This document shows positions 48,640 through 60,264 of a stretch of DNA of 64,000 nt, piece by piece. The stretch is from NCBI RefSeq assembly GCF_000276665.1, contig NW_004955463.1, positions 8,610,816 to 8,674,815 on the forward strand, read 5' to 3'. The notes beneath the pieces were generated by a model that worked only from the letters and a program-made list of their open reading frames with translations, made no database searches and was not told where the DNA came from. Positions within the stretch are counted from its first letter, which is position 1, and the number at the start of each line of letters is the position of its first letter. Source of the DNA: Chinchilla lanigera. Lineage: Eukaryota; Chordata; Mammalia; Rodentia; Chinchillidae. The position numbers and the translations under genes were made by a program.

Positions 48640-48735
48640 TGATTTAATGTATTTTTCTCACAATGGCCCTGGAAATTCAAATGTTATTATTTCTCTGTCA
48701 CAGATAAGAAAATGAAGGCTAAGAATGAGTAATCA
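48640..48735 (-). repeat. MIR SINE fragment
   Basis: Reversed MIR core: 'ctcacaatggccctggaaat', 'tgttattatttctctgtcac' and 'agataagaaaatgaagg'. Confidence 0.65.
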
Positions 48736-49849
48736 CCAGTAGTTGGTGTGGTCAGGCGGGTGGTGGGCATGCCCTGAGAACAGTTCCAGAAATGTTCTAT
48801 AGACACCACTGCCTCTAGGCAGATGAATCTATGTTATCAGAGCTTTATTCCTGGGATTTAAAACAAAGAAGGTTTTCTGCATTGTTAATGTGAATCTTCC
48901 CCCTGAATTTTAGAATCTATGTATGATCAAAATTCAATTAGGGTAAATAAATCATGTCCTTCCCAGAAAGCAGTTATGGTTAGGGGGTACCATTTTTCTG
49001 TTATTCTCCTTTTGTTGGGTGTGCAAAGCCCCTGGGATTTGGATGGCAGTTCTTTAGCCTAAAGCCCACCATTAACATGGCCAGTTTTTCCTCCTCAGAA
49101 CAGGAGGGTATAGTTACTCATATTCTATTTTCAGAGTATAGTGCTTAAGGTCCGAAAGGCCACTAAGAAAATTCTTCCACATGCTGTCACACTGGAAGTC
49201 CCCCCAGAACTTATTAATCACAAATCATGAAAGAGTAGGAAGGAAGATTTCAGTGCCTGCCATGTGACAGGCCTCCTGCCCATTTATTCCAGGCTCAGAT
49301 TCTGTTGGGTGGGCTGACAGATGGAGCGCAAGTTCATAGTCCTGGCTCTGTTACTAACTGGTTTGGATGTTGGTCACAACATTAGCATGCAACATCTGAA
49401 AGAGATATTGTCCAAGGGAAGTGATCTTCTGCTGTGAGGACCATGCGCCTCACACAGCCAAGAAATTCATACAGTGAGGTTGTGTCTCAGAGTATCTGAT
49501 TCAAAATCTACCAAGCCAGGAAGACAAGGGCAATGCTAGCTATCCTCTCCTCACCCAACATATGCATGAATACACATCTATACATACACAACACGAAGCT
49601 AGAGCTACAGGGTCCAACTGCTAACTCTACAGGAGTTAGTTCCAAGGCTTGGCCATGGAGCCTGCGCAGTGGGCAAGGATCACATAATAAACCCTAGAAA
49701 TGGGATAGCTCGCCTTTAGGAGAGCCTTCCTTACCCAGGGCACTCACTTCCACTGATTTAGGTAAAATGTCTTTTGTTTTTCTTACCTTCTATTATCTAC
49801 CTCCTCTCTTCTTGATCACACATATATGAGGAGCCCCTCTATTCTGGGC
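48736..49849. other. Unassigned DNA
   Basis: No gene. A short MIR-like piece may lie near 49330-49375 ('gtcctggctctgttactaac'). Confidence 0.45.
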
Positions 49850-50411
49850 ACTTACACATGCACTGGGGAGAGTGTGATGGACAAGGGACACAGGACCTTG
49901 CTCTCCTATTCTAGTGCGGGGCAGATAATAAGAAGGATGCGTTAAAGCCCTCATTAGTGAGACAGAACAAAGCATCAGTGGGGAAGAGCACTACTAACGC
50001 AAAGAGTTCTCTAATGAGGTTTAGACTTTTGGATAGACTGGAGAGTGAGAAGAGAGGAGTCCAGGCAAAGAGAATAAAAAAGGAAAACTTCCTGAGGCAA
50101 GAATGAATTTTCCAAAAAAGAAAAAAAATTAATTTAAAAAATGTCTGTGTGGCTCAAGGACAGGGAACAGAGGGAAGAGATTAAAGAGCCCGCCAAAGTA
50201 CCAAGGTCAAATTATGTAGGCGCCTCGACCGGGAAGAACTGAGATTTCCTTCTAATTACAATGGGAAGCCATTTGAGGGATTCAAGCAAGGCCCTTACAA
50301 GATCTGAAAGAACTTTTAAAAGAGCACTAGGCCCCCGGGTGAGAGAGAGCCAGTGTGAGTCTGTGGCCCAGTCCAGGGAAGATATTGCTGGTGGCTCAAG
50401 TAAAAAGTGGC
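49850..50411 (+). repeat. Ancient mammalian LINE-type repeat, second copy
   Basis: Same family as 24135-24600: 'gagagtgtgatggacaaggg', then 'caatgggaagccatttgagg', 'gattcaagcaaggccc', 'aagatctgaaagaac' and 'cccagtccagggaagata' in order. Confidence 0.65.
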
Positions 50412-50509
50412 AGGTAGTTTGATATTTTAATAGATATTTAATAGATATTTAATCTATTTTAGGTAGTTTGATATTTTAATAGATATTTAATAGATATTTA
50501 ATCTATTTT
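50412..50509 (+). repeat. Perfect 49-bp tandem duplication
   Basis: Two identical units, 50412-50460 and 50461-50509, each beginning 'aggtagtttgatattttaat' and ending 'atctatttt'. Within each unit 'tagatattta' is itself repeated. Zero mismatches implies a recent event or polymorphism. Confidence 0.97.
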
Positions 50510-50844
50510 AGCGGGAGAAGCCACTAGACTTAGATGGAATTCAGACTTAACATTCACAGGCCTATGAACTTACCAGGCTACATTGACTTAACTTCCCTCT
50601 AACCTACAACTGATAACCTCTGTCCCCACCCCCCAGGAATCAGATTTGGGTTGAAAGGACATTGTGTTGCTGATAAAACAAAGGGACTTGTTGTAAATAC
50701 AACAAAACCAATCAAACAAAAAACCAAGCAAATAGATATAGTAAAGAAAGAGAAACATGAGTGATTAGAAAAATACATCACAGTTAAAGGAATGCTAGGG
50801 CTATACCTTCATATCCCTGCAATCTGTGAGTTTATTTTCTTGTG

Positions 50845-50990
50845 TCAGTATCAGAGCTGGAAAGATGAACAGATGCTACCTAGCCCATTTATCATCTCAG
50901 AAATGAGACTTAGTGAAGGAGATTGGGATGCTTGCTTTGGACTCACAGATTTAGATATGGATGTCACAAAATTTAGTCTTGTGTACAGAT
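50845..50990 (-). repeat. MIR-type SINE (diverged)
   Basis: 'cagagctggaaagatgaaca', 'tagcccatttatcatctcag' and 'aaatgagacttagtgaagga' parallel the reversed MIR extension and core. Confidence 0.5.
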
Positions 50991-53244
50991 TCTTAGGTAC
51001 TGGGGACCCCTGCAGTAGGCTCCAGTCTCCTGCCAGGCATTAAGATGTACAACAAAGAGAGCAAGAGACTAAAGAGCAGTGTAGAAGGGGTCTGGGATGA
51101 CCAGTTGTTCACAGGGAACAGAAGGCCACGAACCTTGCTATTTACTGATCACTCTCACATTGGAGAAAATGGCTGCTGGAGATGCTAGACCACTGATGAG
51201 GCAGGCAAGCCTTGTAACAGAGCGAGCCAAGCATTCTTGCGAAAGGGGCAGAACAGCCAGATTTAAGTTATGGTAACCTGTTTTGTAGCCTACTCTGGGA
51301 AGGAATTTTCCTCTAGAGTCATGCAGAACTCAACGGAGACATTATCTCATATTTTAGTCCCATGGTATCAGAGCTTGTCTATCTGAGCTCAACCATGACC
51401 TTTAGGGATGAACGGTGCTAGTCCTGACACCAGCCGCCTGCTTTCAGGAAGACACGTACACAGCCTCGGCCAGACTCACGAATTAAACTGAAAGCCAATT
51501 CAGGGAAGTTGCCTTTATACAGCCCGCTCTGCTCACAAGTAAACACAGGGATACTTAACTCTGGGGTAGTGCGACGTGGCGGTCCTCCACACTCAGGATT
51601 AAGTTTTTTTATTGCTTTTAAACATATACTAGACTCACAATACACAGTGCCTAAACTGCCTATTGCTGCCTGAAGGTATCAGATCTGATTGTGGAAATTT
51701 TAGGACAAACATAACCCATATTTAGAATTTCTCCTACTTGTTCTGTCCCTCCAACGTGATTTCCCATGAAATGAAGATTGTCTTCTACAGAAGAAAGGAG
51801 AGAAGGAGAATAAGATGGAGCAAGTATATGGAGAATGTCAGGGAGGGCTACACATGAGAAAATACCTTTGCCTTAGACTCAGTTGTGTGGTGGTTTTTAC
51901 CTTCTAGGTTGAAACCCGTGGACCTTAATCATCTGCTTTATTCATTTTGATGGAAAACATGGAGAAATGTGGAAGCCTGTGTCTTTTCCCCTTTATATAA
52001 CTTTGAATTCTTTATATTGGTTAAGATGAGCTTCTCTGCAATCTTATCTTGATGTATGCTAGGCAATAATATATTTTACAATTCTAAGATGTGTTTGATA
52101 AGTACTGAGCATTCATGCTCATGATGAGAGTTATTCTTTGAAACATTTTGTGTATAGGAGAGAACAGTGAAAAACTAGTCAGGTGAATTTTTCTGAATTC
52201 TCTTCTCGGACACCTTGGAGTCTCTTTTCAAATCTGGTCCTGATTTTATATGACTGTGGAATAATTTCATCTTTAATCAACACTAACCTTTTTGGTAAGA
52301 TGGCAAAAGATTGATATTTTAAGGAACATTTTTACATCCTTAAATGAAGAGGGATATTTTATAAGTATATAACTGCTTCCCATCTTCAATTAAATCTTTG
52401 CCAACTGGCAACAATTATACTTGATATGTAGAAATGAACCTAGACGTTTACTCCACACTCAGGGGTCTGTCCCTACTTAAGCTTATTAACCTTGTAAGTA
52501 TTAAGAATCTCACATCAATTATTTCATCTGACTTCAAGTCAGCAATGCGGTCTTGAAAACTCAATCCTGTCAAAATAACTTTAAGTAGAGGTCAGAGCTT
52601 AAACCTACCCTAGGAGGGAGAAACAAGATAAAGAATAAATACATGACTTATAAAGTACATGAAAAAATTAAATCCACTGCCAGTGTAAGTCCCCGGCATA
52701 GAGAGGCATCTGCCAGCTAACAACTGTCATTTTACAAAATCAAAGTGTTTCTGGATAGAAGCTTACTTTTCCACTTACAATTATTTCCATGTACTCTGGT
52801 TTTCTCCTTATGAGCAATCTACACAGATTAGGCAAGTTTGAAAGCAAAGGCACAGTTGAATGTGCATTCTTGATGCTTTTTGTTAGTAAAGAGAGCAGAG
52901 ACAATTCAAGCAATATTCTACTAGTAATCAGAAACATTATCTAATTCATTTTCTCTTTCTGCCTCCATAGACCCTACATTTTTCTGGCATCTTGACGTAG
53001 GTTTCAAGGTAACAAAGATAAGCATCCTCATTGATGAAATATATCAAGTATAGTTGTGTGGAAATAAAAGATAATGAAACAGTATAGACAAACATACACA
53101 GGTCTTCATGTGATGTGAAAGGTTTGTACTAGCCCTGGTCTTATTAAGAGTTCACCAAGCAGGCATCCAGACAGCCGGGTAACTCCTGGTGCCTGGGGCT
53201 CCATTTAAGGGTGCTAAATGGAGGTGATAATAGTTTTAATGACT
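50991..53244. other. Unassigned DNA with a CpG-containing patch
   Basis: 51400-51610 is GC-richer with CpG in 'cagccgcc', 'acacgtacac', 'cctcggcc', 'gtgcgacgtggcggtc'. On the minus strand there is a 75-codon frame (51418-51645) and a TATA-like 'CTGTATAAAGGC'. I do not recognise the sequence. It may be a regulatory element, a small exon or a decayed LTR. Nothing else recognised in this stretch. Confidence 0.4.
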
Positions 53245-53400
53245 GACTTTTGTTACGGACTTATGTTGTGGACATTGTGGCAAGAACTTATATGCATTAC
53301 CTAATTTAATCTTCATAACCAATTTATGAATTGGGAAATTCCCAGACAAAGAAAATGAGATTTACTAATTTGCCTGTAGCCACTGAGGATAAGGAATTGG
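53245..53400 (-). repeat. MIR SINE
   Basis: Reversed MIR: 'gcaagaacttatatgcatta', 'cctaatttaatcttcataac', 'agacaaagaaaatgagattt', 'actaatttgcctgtagcc'. Confidence 0.72.
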
Positions 53401-54354
53401 AGGGACAATCCCTACGCAAGCAGACTGACTGCGATGTTCATCTTCCCATCTTCCCCTCCTTGTTGGAGGCCAGTGAGGCACACATGGTAAGCCTGGGAAT
53501 GCAAATACACCATTGATAAGAAAGCCTTTGATTATCATTTCTATTGTCATGGATTAGAACCTCAAGAATCTCATTTAAAATTTTACAATTGCCCTTTGCA
53601 CCGTCAGAGATAGTGGCTTCTAGAGGTCAGACAGAATTTATTTCAAAAGAACTTGGCTTCCCTTTTTTCCTCTGCTGCTGAGAGAAGCTAGGATTAGTTC
53701 TAGGAATTCTGTCCTAGAACTAGATATATGAGAGACAGAAAATATGAAAATATGGCACTGCTGCACAATGCCAGTAAGTTAATTGGCATTTAAAAAGATA
53801 TCAAGGCCATATTATTTTACAGTGTACCAAATTTAAAATAATACATGTATGCGCACACACATTCATTTTCGTGTCCGCTTTGTGTGCTGTCTCAGGCTGT
53901 CACCTACTTAAGCAGGATAATGACAGGGGTGATTCTAGGCTAACTTAAGCACCCTAAAACCGAAAAGCCATGATGATGTACAGCAGCAGCCAAATCCTGC
54001 GGGGCTGGGAGCCTCTTTCTCTGACTCATGTCTTTATAGAAGCTTGATCCTGACTGCGTCGCTTTGATAACTTTTGATTTTGGTGTTGCTAGTGTGCCAT
54101 CTCATTCATACTAAGCCATACTTTCTTCTGGCACAGGAAGCCTTGAGGAAGTAAGTAAGAACAGAATTATTGAAAGGAACTTGTACACACCATGTAAATT
54201 GACAAGAGGTACCAACCAACAAGCTCAGCATTCTATATATATATATATGTCACTCAGAGAAAGAACTTTTGAGGTAATTTACAGAATACAAATTTGAGTG
54301 TGGATTCTAACTCAACTTCAGTTTCTTAGATCCTACACCATGTACTATTTTCTA
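53401..54354. other. Unassigned DNA
   Basis: Nothing recognised. A short TA tract lies at about 54234-54248. Confidence 0.5.
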
Positions 54355-54582
54355 CAATGGTAGAAATCAGCAAATAGTAGCCAATGAGACAAATCTGACT
54401 TGTTGCTTGGCATTGTAAATAAAGTTTTATTAGAACGCAGTCATGTTCACTCATGTATGTCCCGTCTATGGGTGCCTTTGTTCTACCAGAGCCAAGCTGA
54501 GTAGTTGCAACAGAGTGCATACGACCTACAAAGACTCATATACTGACTGCTTGGCTCTTTACGGGAAAAGTTTGTTGAACTC
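54355..54582 (-). mobile_element. Non-autonomous hAT-type DNA transposon relic
   Basis: 'gtaaataaagttttattaga', 'acgcagtcatgttcactcat', 'ccgtctatgggtgcctttgt', 'gagtagttgcaacagagtgc' and the right end 'cgggaaaagtttgttgaact' match the mammalian element whose terminus reads 'CAGGGGTCGGCAAACTTTTT'. The TIRs are mutated. Family name not assigned. Confidence 0.75.
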
Positions 54583-55027
54583 GGAAATAACAGAACATGG
54601 TAGAGTCAGATGAAATTATTTAGTTCAATGAGTCTACATTTTTCCCTGTAAACGAGAATGCAATGGATCATAGGTCTGTTGACTTACATTTTAAGGCCAG
54701 AATGCTTTGTAGGCATGTCTTCTGTTACAGGAGGCTGGAAGAAATCTGAAAAGTAGATATACCTATTACAGTAAGTCATATTTACAGTAGTTCTATTCCA
54801 CTTTGCATTTCTAGAACATCTTCCCTTTATAGAAATCAAAAATAACTGCTAAGTGCTCATTTAACAAGCAGATGGAAAACAAACATCTTTTGGCTGAGAG
54901 GAGACAGGAGTTACCCAGACAAAGTAAAACACTGGTCAACTTGTAGGTGAAGCTACCTCGTGCCACCTATTGGTTCTACCTAGGAGTATGAGCACATAGA
55001 AATGAGGCTTTTGGCCATCTAAGTCTC
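54583..55027. other. Unassigned DNA
   Basis: Nothing recognised. Confidence 0.5.
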
Positions 55028-55378
55028 TGTCATGGTCACTTTCTTATTGCTGAAATACAATCCTCACCATCTTCAATTTAGAGGAGAGATTTATTTTGGT
55101 TCAAGTTTCCAGGATTTTCAGCCCATGGTTGGCAGGCTCAAACACAGAAACAGAGGAAAGATACTCACATGATGGTGGCCTGGAATCAGTGAGATAAGGG
55201 AGGAGCCAAGAAGACAGAGGTGCATCCTTCCAGGTCAAGCCCAGTGACCTGCCTCCAACTGGATCTCATCTTCCAACAGCAAATCAGCTACAGCAACACA
55301 TAACCCAATCTGCTTCCAAAAGTCCAGCCTGTGAATGTGTGAGGATTTGGGAGAACATTCTAGTTCTAAGCCATAACA
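55028..55378 (-). mobile_element. MaLR-type solo LTR
   Basis: 'tagaggagagatttattttg', 'cagcccatggttggcaggct', 'acatgatggtggcctggaat' and the end 'gttctaagccataaca' are the reversed MaLR LTR. Same broad group as 6733-7152. No internal region. Confidence 0.72.
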
Positions 55379-56622
55379 GTTTTCACAGTCCTGTTTCTGA
55401 TCCAGGTTTGAGGTTCCCCCCATGCTGTGGTCTGTGAGGTGTAAGACTGAGAGAAAAATGTAAGAGTGATACCTTTGCTTCTGCTGGGTTGCCCAGGCCA
55501 CACAGGCAGAGTCAGGGTGAGTTTCCAGACCTCATTTTTAAATTTTCTATGTCTCTTCTCAGATGATGGTAGGAATGCTATAACCTCAACTTTTAAGCAA
55601 AACAGGTGGCATGCTTAGAAAATAAGTGAAGGAAAGGTAGAGACACATTAAAGGGAATTTTGTCCCTTCCAAAGTACAACTAGAGAACTATTTACAACTA
55701 GATCAACGAACGATTAAAAATATTTTTGAAGAAATGCCATTTTATTCATAGTAACCCAGGTAATTCCAACTAAACTAACTTATGTTATGCAACAGAAAAG
55801 ACTTATTTGAATAAATGTTTAAGACAGTAATGGTACAATAATTTAAATATACTTAATACCAAAAATTCTTAAAGCAATAAATTCTATGTGAAGTTTTGTG
55901 AGCATCTGTTTTGCATTATGTAATATCATTTATTTTCCCACAACTCCTCCCTTGGTTTTTCTATTGATGACGTCAAAGACTGTTTCCATAAAGTCCAGCT
56001 TCAAGACATCTGAGTTCATGTGCTGTCGCATCTTTGCAAATCAGGTATACTGAAACCTGCACACCATGGCGCAGAGTCAAAAATCTGTAAGTTAAGTGAA
56101 AACCACTTCAAACAGTTAAAAAACCACTTCAGAACATTGCAGTATAAAAGCTACCACACTATTGTATATAATTATAATAATCACGATATCTGGTTTCTCA
56201 GAATATAACAGAATTAATATTAGATATTAAAATGAAATCCAAACAAATGATCAGAAGATCCAAGAGATGCTGATCTACACCATCCCAGGCTCTGGTTGAA
56301 GACTTTTGCAAATTTACTTTTATACAACCCAGTTGTGCTGTGTTCCTTCCTTCTTGTAAAGGAGGAAGCTGCTATGCAGAGAGTTGAAGTGACAGATCAA
56401 ATTTGTGTATCAAAATAGAGACAGCGCCAGAGGTCACAAGCAGCCTGTATCCTCAGTGCCAATAGCCTTCCCAGAAAACACCTCCCTCACCTTTCCCCAC
56501 ATTCTTGGTAATGAGGTTAAATGGCTAATATTCACTATGATGACCGAGATGTTCAGCTTCTGTGGGCTGTGTCATTTTTAGGAATACAGGTACATATTGA
56601 TTTCCCTTAAAAATGGTGACAT

Positions 56623-56642
56623 AATATATATATATATATATA
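56623..56642. repeat. (TA)n microsatellite
   Basis: About ten TA units. Confidence 0.95.
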
Positions 56643-58725
56643 AAAGCATCTGTTTTCTAGAAAACTCCCTGCCATGCATCACCTCACTCTCTAATAATGC
56701 AGAATAAAAGAGGTATTGCCGAGGTGCACTTCAAGTTGATGGGCTTGTATTCCAACCAGAAGCATTTCAGCTATACAACACAGACTTGGATGATTAATGA
56801 GTACTAACTGATGGTGATGAAATCTTTAAGAATAAGAAAAGAAGTTGTCCTCTGAAAGCATTTCTAGAATCTTCTGTTTTGACGTTGTGAATACATATGA
56901 CAGTTTTACAGTGCCAAAATAATGTCTTCTGAAGAGCAGAAGTTCAATCTACCATTTTATCTGCATTATTCTAAAAGAACCAGTTGCAAAGAACTTTAAA
57001 ACTATTCTGACAGCTAGTTTTGGCTGTCTGTAAGTATGCCCTCCAAATAAAAGCCTCTGAGAATGGCTCAAGTAAGAATATATAATTTCATTGGTTTTAA
57101 TTTATTGCCAGTTTTCATTTTATATATTTAATGCAATTTGTTAAACCATCCTTATGGTCACTAACGCTCAATAGGAAATAATATAGCATTTAATTTTCTA
57201 GTGATATGTGAAGATCACAGTCAGGATTAGTCAGTATTTTTACATCTTCAAATTTAGACGCTGAATACAAAGTCTTATTGCAACTAGCAAATGTTTGACT
57301 TCATAATTGAACTTTAAATAGTACCGCAGTTTTATTACGCACTTGCTAGTAGCTTTCCCTGCTATGAACTTCAAGAACTACTGTCCATTTGCTCATGACA
57401 CACATACAGCCTCAATGACCTCACAGGCAGATTTGTAAGAGCTATAACCTTGTCCGTTTATGTCAGCCAGAAGTAAAAGGGGAGGTGGTAGTGGTGAATC
57501 TGTTTTTATTACTTGATGCTTAATCATAATGAATCAGAAGCTTTTATGAGAAACCTTTACCATCCATGAAAGATCAGATTGCCAAAGATGTAGACTTTTA
57601 CTTAATTACAAAAACTGTGTATATCATAATTTTGTATACATAGAGCACTATTTGTTGAAAAACTTAGCAATCTTTTATCAGAAGTCATACCTTTCTGAGT
57701 TTAGTGGTATAATGTTATCAGATTCTAGAAAAAATTCAATCCTAGTCATAAGGAGTCCATTAAAGAAAATTCACATTGTACGAAACTGTGACTTAAAAAT
57801 TTCCCAATCTTCCTTTCCCTAGCTACCTGTTGGTGATGACATTTATAGAAAGGCTATTGTAAAACCTCGTAATTCTTTCAACATGAGGTAGCTTAGAATT
57901 AAACTTTGACTACCCATCACAATTACTAATGGAACGTAAATATATGTCTGATCTCCTCTTTAGACTATAGAAAGTGAGATTTATCCAGATGGTGTTACTT
58001 TAATTTTAATTGTGCCTGCCTGGATTCTCAGCAATGGCAAATATTTTGTTAATGTTCCTCCCTCATATTGGAGCAACCCAGTTCTATGCACTTTGAAATT
58101 ATATTAGGAGAAAGCCACTTCTTGGCTCTATACAAAGTGCTACAATTTTCAACTGGCAATTCAAAATATAAAAAAGATTAAGTTTATCATTGGACATTAA
58201 TAGACATTTGCATTTATTAGACAGTTAGAGTTCTCTACTGTATTGCTCCAAAAGTGTTAAGACCTGCTTATCGAGATGAAAGAGCTCTCTGAGGCACTAT
58301 ATCTGCTGAAGGCTTGCCGAAGGAGACCTTTCCTGCTTGGTTTCATATACAAGGATTTAGCTCACAACACGGTTAATATTCTAGTAGCCATGAATTTACC
58401 TGGCCAGGCCTGAGAATGGGGGCCCACACTGTTTCTTCCGCTGAGGACACAGACCTTGACTCTGCTACGTTCACGATGATGATGGTCCACAGCAGTCCAC
58501 ACCCCAACTACCCTGGAAAGGGAAATGGATGACAGATGTAGAGAAGGTCCATTTAATTTCTGGTGCATTTACATCCGTGTTTTTTCTTTGCTCTGACGTG
58601 GTACACGTGCTTTATTCTTTGAGGGAGTAGTGAACACAGGCTTATCATCTTTCTGTTGGCTGGAAGCGCCTGTGGAAGAAAATCTTGACTCCAAATGTAA
58701 AATCTGATCTGTGGGGCCCTTTATC

Positions 58726-58848
58726 TTATTCAACTTGATTCTGAGTACTTCCTTTGTGAATGCTGGCCCCATTAGCTTGTGAATGCTTGTCTTCCTGTTT
58801 CCCACTATTGCAGAGTCCCAAGAATATGAAGAGAATGCAAACTTCCAT
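58726..58848 (-). other. Short frame with signal-peptide-like start
   Basis: An ATG at 58848-58846 in a good initiation context (gtagccATGG on the minus strand) opens a 40-codon frame beginning MEVCILFIFLGLCNSG, which looks like a secretory signal peptide, then polar Gln/Ser/His-rich residues to a stop. A second minus-strand frame in another register (58569-58805, 78 codons) overlaps it and runs on with Ser/Gln/Lys-rich text ('SSTGASSQQKDDKPVFTTPS'). Together they could be a decayed small secreted-protein gene, but no family is recognised, no splice sites are established, and chance is a fair explanation. Confidence 0.15.
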
Positions 58849-59386
58849 GGCTACCACTCAAAGCAATGAGACTTTTTGACTGGCCTTAATGTTCCCGCAT
58901 GGGTGAGAGGCAGGCAAGATCCTAAAGGGACCCTGCAGCCCAGTGCTTTCTCAAGCAAGTTCAGGAGCCCAAATATTTCATAGTTTCACTGTAGCACAAT
59001 GTATGTTTTCATTTTGGAATTAGGATTAAATAAAATGTAATATATTCAGTGGCAAACTCAAAAGTATAGAACTATATATTGTGAAAACTTAAAACCTCTC
59101 CCTTCATTTCTTCTCTTTATTTCTATTGTTCTGAAGAAAGTGCTACTAACATTTGTTGTGTATCAAGAAATGTTTTGGATAGACACAGGAGGCTTAAATA
59201 TGTATATCTATCGCTGTCCCTAAATGGCCAGCACATAGAGCCCTTGAATGGAAATAGAGCAGGTCCTTAAAAGTCATATCTCCCTGAAAACAAGTATTAG
59301 AATGTACCTTCGTGGACAAATGTTCTATAGTTAGCTCATTCTGTTCTCCATTTAAATAACATAATCCAGGAGGAGCGTTTCCTCTC

Positions 59387-59735
59387 TGTTGTCGTTTGGC
59401 ACTTAGATCTCTCCTCAAAGGCCCCTGTGCTACAGGTTTGGCCTCAGTACAATTACTGGGGTGCAGGACCTGATGGGAGGTCTTTAGGTATTTGGGGAAG
59501 TGCCTTTGAAAGGGATGGTGTGATTCCACTGTCTTTCTTACTGTCTTTGCTTCCTCTCCATGAGGTGATCTAGCAGCTTTGACCAGACACTTGTACCAGC
59601 TGTGTTACCAGGTGTGGAAGCTGCAGGCATGTCAATCATGGACTAGAATGCTTGAAGTCATGAGCTAAAATGAACATTTTCTTCTTTTAATTATCTCAGG
59701 GATTTTGTTATAGTGACAGAAAGTTAATATACCTA
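59387..59735 (+). mobile_element. MaLR-type solo LTR
   Basis: 'gacctgatgggaggtcttta', 'ggaagtgcctttgaaaggga', 'aatcatggactagaatgctt', 'catgagctaaaatgaacatt' and 'gattttgttatagtgacaga' follow the MaLR LTR 3' two-thirds. The 5' part is worn. Confidence 0.78.
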
Positions 59736-59764
59736 CTAAATAAGTGAATCTGTAATTTACTGTG

Positions 59765-59885
59765 TGTGCTTATCTTTCTATCTGGAGCTCCTGATTTTGA
59801 TGGTTTGTAAGCTCTTTAAGGACAGCAACCCAGACATGTCTTGAATATGCTCTCAGATACCAAATACTCTCAATATATGTTAATA
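59765..59885 (+). repeat. L2 LINE 3' fragment
   Basis: 'gatggtttgtaagctcttta' and 'aggacagcaacccagacatg' match the L2 3' motif 'gactgtaagctccttgaggg'. Confidence 0.5.
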
Positions 59886-60040
59886 TAAGTTTAGGGTCAA
59901 TTTAACTGCACCTCATACAACAAATTAATTAGGCACCTGGGATTCCTAAACTCTCTTTACTAATACCTCACATGGTAATGAAGCTATGGCAAATTCATGC
60001 AAAGGAAATCCCCTCTAGTTCAATGTATTTGTTGCTTTTC

Positions 60041-60264
60041 CATGTACTTTAAAAACCTGAATACATACCTCTAGGTATGTATTCCCAGATTTTTAATGAA
60101 CAAGAAATGTTTTTTTACCATATACTTTAAAAACCTGAAGACCTCTAGGTATGTATTCCCAGATTTTTAATGAACAAGAAATGTTTTTTATCATGTACTT
60201 TAAAAACCTGAAGACTTCTAGGTATGTATTCCCAGATTTTTAATGAACAAGAAATGTTTTTTAC
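60041..60264 (+). repeat. Three tandem copies of a 73-78-bp unit
   Basis: Units at 60041-60118 (78 bp), 60119-60191 and 60192-60264 (73 bp each), all with 'actttaaaaacctga', 'ctaggtatgtattcccagat' and 'aatgaacaagaaatg'. Copies differ at few positions. Unit 1 has 5 extra bases ('tacat') that create a palindrome 'aatacatacc/ggtatgtatt'. Recent local expansion. Confidence 0.97.

Larger units (their letters stand above)
55379..59386. other. Unassigned AT-rich DNA, 4 kb
   Basis: The longest stretch with little recognisable repeat content. Contains a possible MIR scrap near 56350-56440, the TA tract at 56623-56642, and the short minus-strand frame near 58.8 kb listed separately. No gene recognised. 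Confidence 0.45.
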
